Part shown: piece after piece, positions 1 through 19,176 of the stretch
How the letters are laid out: each line of letters opens with the position of its first letter
Numbering within the stretch: position 1 is the first letter of the stretch
Source: Acidimicrobiaceae bacterium
GTDB taxonomy: Bacteria > Actinomycetota > Acidimicrobiia > Acidimicrobiales > RAAP-2
Assembly (NCBI GenBank): GCA_013044285.1
Contig: JABEUS010000116.1
Coordinates: 1 to 35,841, forward strand
Length of the DNA: 35,841 nucleotides
Reading direction: 5' to 3'
Notes under the pieces: generated by a model
What the model was told of the DNA's origin: nothing
Databases searched by the model: none
The model's input: the letters and a program-made list of their open reading frames with translations, nothing else
Position numbers and translations under genes: made by a program

Positions 1-17
1 CGACAGAGGGCTCGCCA

Positions 18-94
18 GGCGGCGTAGCTCAGGTGGTTAGAGCACACGGCTCATAATCGTGGTGTCGCGGGTTCGACTCCCGCCGCCGCTACCA
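18..94 (+). tRNA. tRNA-Met (CAT anticodon, elongator-like)
   Basis: Cloverleaf: acceptor GGCGGCG/CGCCGCT, TTCGACT T-loop with GCGGG/CCCGC stem, CTCATAA anticodon loop, encoded CCA. Confidence 0.93.
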
Positions 95-148
95 GGCAGT
101 TCCGGGTTACCGGATTGAGTTGTACCAGAGGCGGGTGTAAGGAGAATC

Positions 149-313
149 ATGGCGAAGAACGAGAAGAGAGTCCAGGTCACCCTGGCGTGTGAGGAGTGCA
201 AGCGGCGAAACTACATCACGATGAAGAACAAGCTCAACGACCGTGAGCGCATCGAGATGAAGAAGTACTGCCGCTGGGAGCGCCGTCACACGACCCACAA
301 GGAGACCCGCTAG
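149..313 (+). CDS. rpmG: 50S ribosomal protein L33 (54 aa)
   Basis: ATG after [60 protein letters not shown]. Below the ORF-track length cutoff. Confidence 0.92.
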   Translation: MAKNEKRVQVTLACEECKRRNYITMKNKLNDRERIEMKKYCRWERRHTTHKETR

Positions 314-374
314 CCCCCCTCGTCGGTGGGTGGTAGGCTGTTCCTCCCTGGGTTCGGCCCCGCGTGCCAAACAG

Positions 375-447
375 AGGGCAGTGGCTCAATTGGTAGAGCA
401 CCGGTCTCCAAAACCGGGGGTTGGGGGTTCGAGTCCCTCCTGCCCTG
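375..447 (+). tRNA. tRNA-Trp (CCA anticodon)
   Basis: Acceptor AGGGCAG/CTGCCCT, TTCGAGT T-loop, TCTCCAAAA anticodon loop; conserved position before secE; no encoded CCA tail. Confidence 0.93.
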
Positions 448-490
448 CTCGAGACTCCGGCGTGCCGGAGAGGTAGACGAAAGAAAGACG

Positions 491-778
491 ATGAACCGCG
501 AACAGAAGCGCAAGATGGGCCGTCAGGGCCAGTTGGGCGACGGGTCCTCCCGTCGCGCCGCGGCGGCTGACGTTGCTCAGGGTCGCGGTCCTCGTACCAC
601 GCCCGCGCAGTTCTTTGAGCAGGTTCGCGGGGAGATGCGTCAGGTTGGTTGGCCCACGCGGGATCAGACGGTCAACTACACCTCCATCGTCGCCGGCGTC
701 CTGGTCTTCATGACGGCGCTGATCTTCTCCCTGAGTTACGTATTTTCCAAGTTCGTCGAGTTTCTCTTTCAGAAGTAG
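491..778 (+). CDS. secE: Preprotein translocase subunit SecE
   Basis: ATG at 491; C-terminal single TM (GVLVFMTALIFSLSYVFSKFVEFLF) after EVRGEMRQVGWPTRDQ-type motif; precedes nusG. The track ORF start at 326 runs into the tRNA. Confidence 0.93.
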   Translation: MNREQKRKMGRQGQLGDGSSRRAAAADVAQGRGPRTTPAQFFEQVRGEMRQVGWPTRDQTVNYTSIVAGVLVFMTALIFSLSYVFSKFVEFLFQK

Positions 779-783
779 GTTCC

Positions 784-1443
784 ATGAGCGACTCCACCCT
801 TCACGAGCCCGACGAGACGGTCGAGGATCAGATTGACGTCGAGATTCTCGACGTCGACGAGATCGTCGAGCCCGAAATCGAGAGCGCCTTCGACCGACCG
901 GGACGGTGGTACATCGTGCACACCTTCGCGGGTCACGAGAAGAAGGTCATCAGCGCCCTACAGAACATTGTGAAGTCCCGGGAGCTGAGCGACCAGATCT
1001 ACGAGATTTACCTGCCCGAAGAGGACGTCACCGAGTTCAAGTCGGGCAAGAAGGTCACGGTCTCGAAGCGCATGTTCCCGAGTTACCTCCTCGTGCGCTG
1101 TGAACCGGACCCCGAAATCTTCTACGTCATCGGATCGACTCCTGGAGTAACCGGTTTTGTGGGCGCCGAGAAGACTCGACCCACCGCGCTCACTCGGCGC
1201 GAAGTCGACAACATCATCCGACCTCACGTCGAGGGGGTCGAGCAGCCCCAGGCCAAGCGGCGGATGGCCACCCACGAGTTCGAGGTTAACGACACGGTGC
1301 AGATTAAGACTGGACCGTTCGCTACCTTCTCCGGGCACGTGGCCGAAATCAACGAGGACCAGATGAAGGTCAAGGTCCTCGTTGACATCTTCGGTCGCGA
1401 AACCCCGGTGGAACTCGACTTCACCCAGATCACGAAGCTCTAG
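784..1443 (+). CDS. nusG: Transcription termination/antitermination protein NusG
   Basis: [15 protein letters not shown]-terminus of the NGN domain, [24 protein letters not shown] motif; start at 784. Confidence 0.96.
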   Translation: MSDSTLHEPDETVEDQIDVEILDVDEIVEPEIESAFDRPGRWYIVHTFAGHEKKVISALQNIVKSRELSDQIYEIYLPEEDVTEFKSGKKVTVSKRMFPSYLLVRCEPDPEIFYVIGSTPGVTGFVGAEKTRPTALTRREVDNIIRPHVEGVEQPQAKRRMATHEFEVNDTVQIKTGPFATFSGHVAEINEDQMKVKVLVDIFGRETPVELDFTQITKL

Positions 1444-1463
1444 GACGCCGTAAGGAGACAGTT

Positions 1464-1889
1464 ATGGCCAAGAAGATAACCGCCGTCGTCAAAATTCAGT
1501 TGCAGGCCGGTGCGGCCACCCCGGCTCCGCCGGTGGGTACCGCCCTCGGGCCACACGGTATTCAGACGATGGAGTTCTGTAAGCAGTACAACGCCGCCAC
1601 CGAGGCGATGAAGGGAACGGTCATCCCGGTCGAGATTTCGATCTTCGAGGACCGCACCTTCACCTTCGTCTTGAAGACGCCCCCGACGCCGGTGCTCTTG
1701 CGCCAGGCGGCGGGTGTCGACAAGGGCTCGAAGATCGCCGGTCGTGAGACGGTGGCTTCGGTCACGATGACCCAGGTGGAGGAGATTGCCTCCACCAAGC
1801 TGAAGGACCTCAATACGGACGACCTCGAGCAGGCCAAGTTGCAGGTCGTTGGTACGGCCCGCTCCATGGGCATCTCGGTCGTTGGCTAG
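1464..1889 (+). CDS. rplK: 50S ribosomal protein L11
   Basis: [23 protein letters not shown] signature; 141 aa. Confidence 0.98.
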   Translation: MAKKITAVVKIQLQAGAATPAPPVGTALGPHGIQTMEFCKQYNAATEAMKGTVIPVEISIFEDRTFTFVLKTPPTPVLLRQAAGVDKGSKIAGRETVASVTMTQVEEIASTKLKDLNTDDLEQAKLQVVGTARSMGISVVG

Positions 1890-1900
1890 GAGACAATGAG

Positions 1901-2617
1901 ATGAAGCACGGAAAGAACTATCGCGGCGCCCTGGCCCAAGTGGACCGGGAAGCGCTGGTGAGCGTGAACGAAGCACTCGACCAGGTGAAGTCCTTGGCTA
2001 CCGCCAAGTTTGATGAGACCGTGGAGTTGGCCGTTCGCCTCGGCGTCGACCCCCGTAAGGCTGATCAGATCGTCCGAGGGACCCTGTCGTTGCCGGCGGG
2101 CACCGGTAAGACCAATCGCGTCATCGTCTTCGCCGCCGGAGAGGCCGCTCAGGCCGCCCGTGACGCCGGTGCCGACGTGGTGGGAGCTGACGATCTCGTG
2201 GCTCGTATCGCGGGAGGGTTCCTCGACTTCGACATCGCGATCGCGACCCCCGACCTCATGGGTCAAGTGGGTTCCCTCGGTCGCGTCCTCGGTCCTCGCG
2301 GCCTGATGCCGAACCCGAAGACCGGGACGGTCACGATGGACGTGGCCCGTGCGGTCACCGATTTCAAGGGTGGGCGAGTGGAGTACCGCACCGACAAGGT
2401 CGGTAACGTCCAGCTCGGTGTGGGCAAGGTCAGCTTCTCTCGAGAGGACCTCGCCCGCAACGTGCACGCCGTGATTGACGAGCTCACGCGCGTCAAGCCG
2501 GCCAGCGCCAAGGGTCGCTACGTCCAGTCCATCACCGTGTCGTCGACCATGGGCCCCGGAGTCAAGATTGACCCCACTCATACCCGTGACCTGGACGAGA
2601 CCTTGGTGGGGGCCTAG
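1901..2617 (+). CDS. rplA: 50S ribosomal protein L1
   Basis: [15 protein letters not shown] signature; 238 aa. Confidence 0.98.
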   Translation: MKHGKNYRGALAQVDREALVSVNEALDQVKSLATAKFDETVELAVRLGVDPRKADQIVRGTLSLPAGTGKTNRVIVFAAGEAAQAARDAGADVVGADDLVARIAGGFLDFDIAIATPDLMGQVGSLGRVLGPRGLMPNPKTGTVTMDVARAVTDFKGGRVEYRTDKVGNVQLGVGKVSFSREDLARNVHAVIDELTRVKPASAKGRYVQSITVSSTMGPGVKIDPTHTRDLDETLVGA

Positions 2618-2622
2618 CCCTT

Positions 2623-2652
2623 TTGACGGGAGTGGTCCGGACTCACTAGTGT
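2623..2652 (+). promoter_or_regulatory. Candidate promoter for rplJL: TTGACG-N18-TAGTGT
   Basis: -35 TTGACG 2623-2628, -10 TAGTGT 2647-2652; matches the actinobacterial primary-sigma consensus TTGACR-N16-18-TAGRRT. Confidence 0.65.
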
Positions 2653-2658
2653 GAGTGT

Positions 2659-2821
2659 CCGCGCCATTCGCGCCACAGTTCGATTATTCGCCGTAGACAT
2701 CCGGTGGGGTTAGCCCCTTAAGTGGCTCTTTCGAGTCCGCCCGACGAGGTGACGAGTCCCGTGACTCGTTCCTTCGTTGTCTCCGGCCCGTGTCCGGACG
2801 GCATCCGGTGAAGGAGTTACG
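2659..2821 (+). promoter_or_regulatory. rplJ 5' leader, candidate L10-type autoregulatory leader
   Basis: About 160-nt untranslated leader with hairpin ACGAGTC-CCGT-GACTCGT and repeated CATCCGGTG blocks; L10(L12)4 leaders are known upstream of rplJ in many bacteria. No covariance search done. Confidence 0.4.
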
Positions 2822-3526
2822 ATGAGCAAGATTCGTCCCGTTAAGGTGGCGGCGATTGACGAGGTAAAGGCCCGGGTCGATGAGACCACGACCGCCCTCG
2901 TCACTGAGTACCGCGGACTGACCGTCGCGGAGATCTCCTCGGTACGCCGTCAGTTGCGCACTCTGGGCGCCGACTACAAGGTTTTCAAGAACACCTTGGT
3001 CCGTCGCGCTATCTCGGGAACCACCGTGGAGCCGATGACTGAGTTCCTCGAGGGTCCGACGGCCATCGCTTTCGTGAAGGGCGACGTCTCCGCAGTCGCC
3101 AAGGCGCTGCGAGACATCGCTAAGTCCTCGCCGAACCTTGTGGTGAAGGGTGGAGTGCTCGACGGAAAGGCCCTCAGCCCCTCGGACGTGGCGGCCCTCG
3201 CCGACCTGCCGAGCCGCGAGGTCCTGTTGTCGATGTTCGCCGGTGCCCTGGCGGCTCCGATGCGCACCTTGGCTGGTCTGATGAAGGCCGTCCCCCAGAA
3301 TCTTGCGTACGGCCTTGCGGCGTTGCTCGAGCAGAAGGGTGGCGCTCCCGTTGCCCCGGCCTCGAACGACGACGAGGCGAACGTGGAGGTTGCGCCGCGG
3401 GCCGCGGCCGACGAGACCGACGCTGGGGCAGAGGCCCCAGCCGACGAGACCGACGCTGGGGCAGAGGCCCCAGCCGAGGCGACCCCCGAGGCATCCGAGG
3501 ATGTCGCGAGCGAGCCGGCCGAGTAA
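2822..3526 (+). CDS. rplJ: 50S ribosomal protein L10 with acidic C-terminal extension
   Basis: ATG at 2822; TALVTEYRGLTVAEISSVRRQLR, YKVFKNTLVRRA, GPTAIAF; followed by rplL. Confidence 0.95.
   Translation: MSKIRPVKVAAIDEVKARVDETTTALVTEYRGLTVAEISSVRRQLRTLGADYKVFKNTLVRRAISGTTVEPMTEFLEGPTAIAFVKGDVSAVAKALRDIAKSSPNLVVKGGVLDGKALSPSDVAALADLPSREVLLSMFAGALAAPMRTLAGLMKAVPQNLAYGLAALLEQKGGAPVAPASNDDEANVEVAPRAAADETDAGAEAPADETDAGAEAPAEATPEASEDVASEPAE
3407..3472 (+). repeat. Perfect tandem duplication of a 33-bp unit in the rplJ 3' end
   Basis: GCCGACGAGACCGACGCTGGGGCAGAGGCCCCA x2 (ADETDAGAEAP x2), in frame. Confidence 0.97.
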
Positions 3527-3571
3527 TCGCCGTCGCCTCACGGGAACGACTAGGAAGAGAAAGGAATCATT

Positions 3572-3961
3572 ATGGCGGGTAGCCTGACCAAGGAACAGAT
3601 TCTCGACGGAATTGCCGAACTTTCGGTGATCGAGCTGAGCGAACTGTTGAAGGAATTTGAGGAGAAGTTCGGCGTGACCGCCGCGGCCCCCGCAGCGGTT
3701 ATGGCCGTTCCGGCGGGCGCGGGTGCCGCGGCCGAAGCCGAAGAGGAGAAGACCGACTTCGACGTCATCCTCGTTGACGGTGGTGACAAGAAGATCGCCG
3801 TCATTAAGGAAGTCCGCGCGCTGACCAGCCTGGGGCTGAAGGAAGCGAAGGACCTGGTCGACGGAGCTCCCAAGCCCGTCCTCGAGAAGGCCACCAAGGC
3901 CGACGCCGAGAAGGCCAAGGCGGCTCTCGAAGCTGCTGGCGCCACGGTCGAGCTCAAGTAG
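3572..3961 (+). CDS. rplL: 50S ribosomal protein L7/L12
   Basis: [45 protein letters not shown]; 129 aa. Confidence 0.98.
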   Translation: MAGSLTKEQILDGIAELSVIELSELLKEFEEKFGVTAAAPAAVMAVPAGAGAAAEAEEEKTDFDVILVDGGDKKIAVIKEVRALTSLGLKEAKDLVDGAPKPVLEKATKADAEKAKAALEAAGATVELK

Positions 3962-3970
3962 TTCACCGCG

Positions 3971-4018
3971 TCGGGGGTCCCGGGAGTCCGGGACCCCCGA
4001 TTCCGGGTCTTGACCCGG
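3971..4018 (+). terminator. Tandem hairpins after rplL (terminator/attenuator or processing site)
   Basis: TCGGGGGTCCCGG-GAGT-CCGGGACCCCCGA (13-bp perfect stem) then CCGGGT-CTTG-ACCCGG; no clear U-tract. Confidence 0.6.
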
Positions 4019-4071
4019 TGTATCTCGGGTGCCTATCGTGAGCCCGGAGAGTGCCTGATTGAGGGCACCTC

Positions 4072-4101
4072 TTGCGCAACTACGCTTAAGGGCACTAGTG
4101 T
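4072..4101 (+). promoter_or_regulatory. Candidate promoter for rpoBC: TTGCGC-N18-TAGTGT
   Basis: -35 at 4072-4077, -10 at 4096-4101, in the rplL-rpoB intergenic region. Confidence 0.6.
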
Positions 4102-4207
4102 TGAAAGACCCACGCCCCTGAGCCTCGTTTTGTCGTCCCCTGACACAAGCCGAATCCCGGGTCGTGGCGCATTGCCGAAGCCACCCACTCTTACGGAGGA
4201 ATGACCG

Positions 4208-11916
<7,709 letters not shown>

Positions 11917-11920
11917 CACC

Positions 11921-12928
11921 GTGGCGAGGGACGTGACCCGTCGAAAGCGGGTCACGTCCCCGGCCGGGTGGACCGGGGCGCAGTGGAGAGAGAACTACCT
12001 GCTCGCGAGTGGGGTGTGGGCCCGTATCCTCGGTCGCTACGTCGACCCGGTCGATAACTTTTTCCGAGCCGGCGGAGTGGCCCAGCAGGTGCCCGAACTC
12101 CTCGAGGCCCTGCGCGACGAAGCGAATCTCCCTCTCACTCGGCCACTCTTCGACGTCGAACCGACTCTCGTAGGTTCCCTCGGGCTTTTGTCGGGAGCGC
12201 CGGTGGGTGACGTCGTTCCCTTTCGTCTGGAGGGGGAGCGACCCCCGCTCTTCCTTATCTCTGGCTCGGGCGGAGTGGCCCTTCAGTTTGTGCCCCTCGT
12301 CCAAGAGTTAGGCGAGAACCAACCGGTGATCGCCCTCCAGAGCCGGGCGGCTCAGCAGCGTCGATTACCGGAGTACTCCCTCAAATCTCAGGCGCGACGG
12401 TTGACCCAGCGCATCGAAGAGGTTGCGCCGACCGGAGACCTAGTTCTCGGCGGGCACTCGATGGGGGGGCTCGTCGCCCTGGAGGTGGCCCATGAACTCA
12501 CTCGGCGAGGCCGACGAGTCAGCCACCTCTTCATTATCGATACTCGGCCGGAGGTACGTATGACGGGCGCTCGCGGCTCCGGAGTCGTACCGACCAACCG
12601 ACCTCTGCGTTTTCCTCGTCCGGTGATTCCCATCGCTCTCGCGGCGGCGGTGGCGGGACTGGTCCGCCCTCGGGGGGGACGGCTCTACCAAGCACAGTTC
12701 GTTCTCGGACAGATGCGACGACGATTTATCGCCCCCATGCCCGCCTTCGCGGGCCCCACTCACCTCTTCGTGACCCGTCACGACCCCGAGCACACCGAAC
12801 AGGGGTGGCGACATCGTGGTGGAAACCCGCTGACGGTCGAATCCATCCCGGGCTCTCACAACTCCTGTCTGCGCCCGCCCCACGTGAGTGATCTGGGCTC
12901 ACGAATCCGGGCCATTCTCGACTCGTGA
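11921..12928 (+). CDS. Carrier-protein-like/alpha-beta hydrolase thioesterase didomain protein (type I TE-like)
   Basis: N-terminal VWARILGRYVDPVDNFFRAGGVAQQVPELLEAL resembles a PCP/ACP domain (LGGHS replaced by AGGVA); C-terminal PLFLISGSGGVALQFVPLVQELGENQPVIALQ, GHSMGG nucleophile elbow, downstream Asp (RHDPEH) and His (PGSHNSCL) as in thioesterases. Confidence 0.8.
   Translation: MARDVTRRKRVTSPAGWTGAQWRENYLLASGVWARILGRYVDPVDNFFRAGGVAQQVPELLEALRDEANLPLTRPLFDVEPTLVGSLGLLSGAPVGDVVPFRLEGERPPLFLISGSGGVALQFVPLVQELGENQPVIALQSRAAQQRRLPEYSLKSQARRLTQRIEEVAPTGDLVLGGHSMGGLVALEVAHELTRRGRRVSHLFIIDTRPEVRMTGARGSGVVPTNRPLRFPRPVIPIALAAAVAGLVRPRGGRLYQAQFVLGQMRRRFIAPMPAFAGPTHLFVTRHDPEHTEQGWRHRGGNPLTVESIPGSHNSCLRPPHVSDLGSRIRAILDS
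11928..11960 (+). terminator. 13-bp perfect inverted repeat just after the rpoC stop, inside the 5' end of the thioesterase ORF
   Basis: GGGACGTGACCCG-TCGAAAG-CGGGTCACGTCCC; no U-tract, so termination function is uncertain. Confidence 0.5.
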
Positions 12929-12947
12929 ACCGTGCACGACATCGGGT

Positions 12948-12977
12948 TTGCTGAAGGACCCGCTTGTGCCCTAGACT
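12948..12977 (+). promoter_or_regulatory. Candidate promoter for the str operon: TTGCTG-N18-TAGACT
   Basis: -35 12948-12953, -10 12972-12977, upstream of rpsL. Confidence 0.6.
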
Positions 12978-13044
12978 GAGCAGTCCCCACGCCTGGAGTT
13001 TTCCACGGCCCGAATGTCGACGAACAAACTAGAAGAGGTTCCGC

Positions 13045-13416
13045 GTGCCCACAATTGCACAGCTGGTCCGAAAGGGCCGCCAGGACAAGGTCGCCAAGAC
13101 CAAGACCCCGGCACTGAAGGGCGCCCCGCAACGTCGGGGCGTCTGTACCCGCGTGCACACCGTGACGCCTAAGAAGCCGAACTCGGCGCTACGTAAGGTG
13201 GCCCGTGTTCGCCTGACCTCGGGCGTGGAAGTGACGGCCTATATCCCTGGTGAGGGACACAATCTTCAGGAACACTCGATTGTTCTGGTCCGCGGAGGAC
13301 GTGTGAAGGACCTCCCCGGAGTTCGCTACAAGATCATTCGCGGAGCTCTCGACACCTCGGGAGTGCGCAACCGTAAGCAGGCCCGTAGTCGCTACGGTGC
13401 CAAGAGGGAGAAGTAA
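13045..13416 (+). CDS. rpsL: 30S ribosomal protein S12
   Basis: GTG start; [36 protein letters not shown]. Confidence 0.98.
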   Translation: MPTIAQLVRKGRQDKVAKTKTPALKGAPQRRGVCTRVHTVTPKKPNSALRKVARVRLTSGVEVTAYIPGEGHNLQEHSIVLVRGGRVKDLPGVRYKIIRGALDTSGVRNRKQARSRYGAKREK

Positions 13417-13419
13417 CCG

Positions 13420-13890
13420 ATGCCACGCAAGGGTCCCGCGGTTCGCCGCGAAGTGCCGGTCGATCCGATTTACAAGTCGATTCTGGTCACTCAGATCACC
13501 AACAAGATTTTGGAGCGCGGCAAGCGCACCATCGCCGAGCGCATCGTCTACACGGCGCTCGAGATGGTCGAGCAGAAGACGGGAACTGACCCCGTCGCGA
13601 CGCTGAAGCGTGCCCTCGAGAACGTGCGCCCCGAACTCGAGGTGCGTAGCCGCCGCGTCGGTGGAACGACCTACCAGGTCCCGGTCGAGGTTCGTCCTCG
13701 CCGCGCGACGACCTTGGCCATCCGTTGGCTGACCGACTTCGCGAAGAAGCGTCGCGAGAAGACGATGGCCGAGCGCCTCGCCGGCGAGATTGTGGACGCC
13801 GCGAACGGCGTCGGCGCGGCGGTGAAGCGTCGCGAGGACATGGCCAAGATGGCCGAGTCGAACAAGGCTTTTGCCCACTACCGCTGGTAA
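13420..13890 (+). CDS. rpsG: 30S ribosomal protein S7
   Basis: [33 protein letters not shown]; 156 aa. Confidence 0.98.
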   Translation: MPRKGPAVRREVPVDPIYKSILVTQITNKILERGKRTIAERIVYTALEMVEQKTGTDPVATLKRALENVRPELEVRSRRVGGTTYQVPVEVRPRRATTLAIRWLTDFAKKRREKTMAERLAGEIVDAANGVGAAVKRREDMAKMAESNKAFAHYRW

Positions 13891-13911
13891 AGAAGAGAGA
13901 GATCCCCAATA

Positions 13912-15999
<2,088 letters not shown>

Positions 16000-16002
16000 C
16001 AG

Positions 16003-16082
16003 GCTGGGAAACCAGCACCACAGGTCCAAACCGTCGTCGGGGAGGGCCGCAAACCAACCGACTCTCTCACCGCGAGAGGGTC
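16003..16082 (+). other. Structured fusA-tuf intergenic region (two hairpins)
   Basis: GCTGG-GAAA-CCAGC (16003-16016) and GACTCTCTC-ACCGC-GAGAGGGTC (16060-16082, one G.U). Confidence 0.5.
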
Positions 16083-16108
16083 ACGAGACAGAAAGTAAGT
16101 CCCCGACA

Positions 16109-17296
<1,188 letters not shown>

Positions 17297-17304
17297 GGCG
17301 AGTC

Positions 17305-17628
17305 ATGGCCGACAACCGTCAAATGATTCGAATCCGGCTGAAGGCCTTCGACCACAGCGTCCTGGACCAGTCAACCGCGAAGATCGTGCAGACCGTGGAG
17401 CGGACCAACGCCCGCGTTCAGGGACCGGTGCCGCTGCCGACCGAGAAGCACCGTTACACGGTGGTTCGTGGTCCGCACAAGCACAAGGACTCGCGCGAGC
17501 ACTTCGAGATGCGGGTCCACAAGCGTCTCTTGGACATCGTCGACCACTCCGCCAAGACAGTCGAGTCGCTTCAGCGCCTCGACCTGCCCGCCGGCGTGGA
17601 CATCGAAATCAAGATTCGTCAAAACTAG
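17305..17628 (+). CDS. rpsJ: 30S ribosomal protein S10
   Basis: [58 protein letters not shown]. Confidence 0.98.
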   Translation: MADNRQMIRIRLKAFDHSVLDQSTAKIVQTVERTNARVQGPVPLPTEKHRYTVVRGPHKHKDSREHFEMRVHKRLLDIVDHSAKTVESLQRLDLPAGVDIEIKIRQN

Positions 17629-17634
17629 CCATTT

Positions 17635-17669
17635 GCTCCCCCGGATCCCTTTTGCGGGACCGGGGGAGC
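17635..17669 (+). terminator. Strong hairpin after rpsJ overlapping the rplC promoter -35
   Basis: GCTCCCCCGG-A-TCCC-TTTTGC-GGGA-CCGGGGGAGC (10+4 bp stem with one bulged A); no U-tract. Confidence 0.55.
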
Positions 17670-17681
17670 GTGGTGTAGGCT
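17652..17681 (+). promoter_or_regulatory. Candidate promoter for the rplC operon: TTGCGG-N18-TAGGCT
   Basis: -35 17652-17657, -10 17676-17681. Confidence 0.6.
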
Positions 17682-17712
17682 TAGAAACCCACTTAGGTGG
17701 AAGAAGTGATGT

Positions 17713-17814
17713 GCTCGCAGGCCCCTCGAGGGAACCGCGAGCCGAACCAGTCGAGCGCTCCGTTCGGGTTCAGCCCGAACGGAGCGTCTGTGTGTCGGGA
17801 GTTCGACGCACAGA
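17713..17814 (+). promoter_or_regulatory. Structured rplC 5' leader with three consecutive inverted repeats
   Basis: GCTCGC...GCGAGC (17713-17742); CGCTCCGTTCGGG-TTCAG-CCCGAACGGAGCG (17756-17786); TCTGTGTGTC-N8-GACGCACAGA (17787-17814). Confidence 0.6.
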
Positions 17815-17839
17815 ACACAGTGGAAGAAGAGAGGCACAC

Positions 17840-18499
17840 GTGGCGACCAAAGCGATCGTCGGCGAGAAGGTGGGCATGACCCAGGTGTGGGACGAGCAGA
17901 ACCGGGCTATCCCGGTGACCGTCGTGCGCGTCAGCCCGGCTCGCGTCGTGCAGGTGAAGACCCCCGAGAAGGAGGGCTACAGCGCCGTCCAGGTGACGTG
18001 GGGAGTACGCCGCACCTCGACGCTGACCAGGCCCGAATTGGGGCACTTTGACAAGGCCGGCGTCCAGCCCGGTAAGCAGTTGGTGGAGTTGCGCCTCGAC
18101 GACGTGTCGGCCTACTCGGTCGGCCAGGAGATTTCTCCGGACGTCTTCGAGAAGGGCGAGATGATCGACGCCACCGCGGTCTCGAAGGGAAAGGGCTTCG
18201 CTGGTGGTATGAAGCGCCACAACTTCAAGGGCCAGGGTGGGGCGCACGGTAACCACAAGCACCACCGCGCCCCGGGTTCTATCGGCGCGTGTTCGACGCC
18301 GGGACGTGTCTTTAAGGGCACTCGCATGGCGGGCCGGATGGGTGGCGGACAGGTCACGACCACGAACCTCGAGGTGATTTCGGTCGATGTCGAGCGCAAC
18401 CTGGTTCTGGTGAAGGGCGCCGTTCCCGGGCCCCGAGGTGGCGTCGTCGTACTGCGCACCTCGGTGAAGAATCCGATGAAGAAGGGAGGCGTTCGATGA
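17840..18499 (+). CDS. rplC: 50S ribosomal protein L3
   Basis: GTG start; ATKAIVGEKVGMTQVWDEQNRAIPVTVV, KGKGFAGGMKRHNFKGQGGAHGNHKHHRAPGSIG. Confidence 0.97.
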   Translation: MATKAIVGEKVGMTQVWDEQNRAIPVTVVRVSPARVVQVKTPEKEGYSAVQVTWGVRRTSTLTRPELGHFDKAGVQPGKQLVELRLDDVSAYSVGQEISPDVFEKGEMIDATAVSKGKGFAGGMKRHNFKGQGGAHGNHKHHRAPGSIGACSTPGRVFKGTRMAGRMGGGQVTTTNLEVISVDVERNLVLVKGAVPGPRGGVVVLRTSVKNPMKKGGVR

Positions 18500-19176
18500 G
18501 TGACGTCTTTACGCTGCGCGGGCCGGTCAAGAAGGACCGCCCGGCGCCGGCTCGTCGTTCGGTCGCCCGCCGCTCCTTGAGCGGTGCGCAACTCGCCACC
18601 GTCGACCTCGAGCCCTCGATCTTCGGCGTGGAGCCGAACGTGGCCGTGATGCACCAAGTGGTGAAGGCTCAGTTGGCTGCTCGCCGAGCGGGCACCCAGT
18701 CCACTAAGACCCGTAAGGAAGTTCGCGGTGGAGGAAAGAAGCCCTTCAGCCAGAAGGGTACTGGTGGAGCCCGTCAGGGAACCATCCGGGCCCCCCACTA
18801 CCCGGGCGGTGGTATTGCCCTCGGGCCCAAGCCGCGCAGCTACGAACAGCGGACTCCGAAGAAGATGATTCGTCTGGCCCTCAACTCGGCTCTGTCGGAC
18901 CGGGCCGCGGAGGATCGCGTGGCCCTGGTGGACAGCTTCTCTGAGTGGACCGGTGCGAAGACCCAGCAGGCCGCGAAGGCCCTCCAGGCGCTCGGACTCA
19001 CCGGAAAGGTCCTGATCGTCTTGACCCGTGAGGACACCGTTGCCCGCTTGGCGTTCCGCAACATCCCCCAGGTGGTCACCCTGGATGCCGGTGAACTCAA
19101 CACCTACGACGTCTTGAACTCTGACTGGGTGCTCTTCACCGACGCCAGTCTGCCCAGTGCGAAGGAGAGCAACTGA
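18496..19176 (+). CDS. rplD: 50S ribosomal protein L4
   Basis: [47 protein letters not shown] overlap with rplC. Confidence 0.97.
   Translation: MSDVFTLRGPVKKDRPAPARRSVARRSLSGAQLATVDLEPSIFGVEPNVAVMHQVVKAQLAARRAGTQSTKTRKEVRGGGKKPFSQKGTGGARQGTIRAPHYPGGGIALGPKPRSYEQRTPKKMIRLALNSALSDRAAEDRVALVDSFSEWTGAKTQQAAKALQALGLTGKVLIVLTREDTVARLAFRNIPQVVTLDAGELNTYDVLNSDWVLFTDASLPSAKESN

Noticed and set aside
4010-4204. 64-aa ORF in the rplL-rpoB gap
   Set aside because: Sits over the hairpins and promoter; no family resemblance; better explained as untranslated regulatory DNA.
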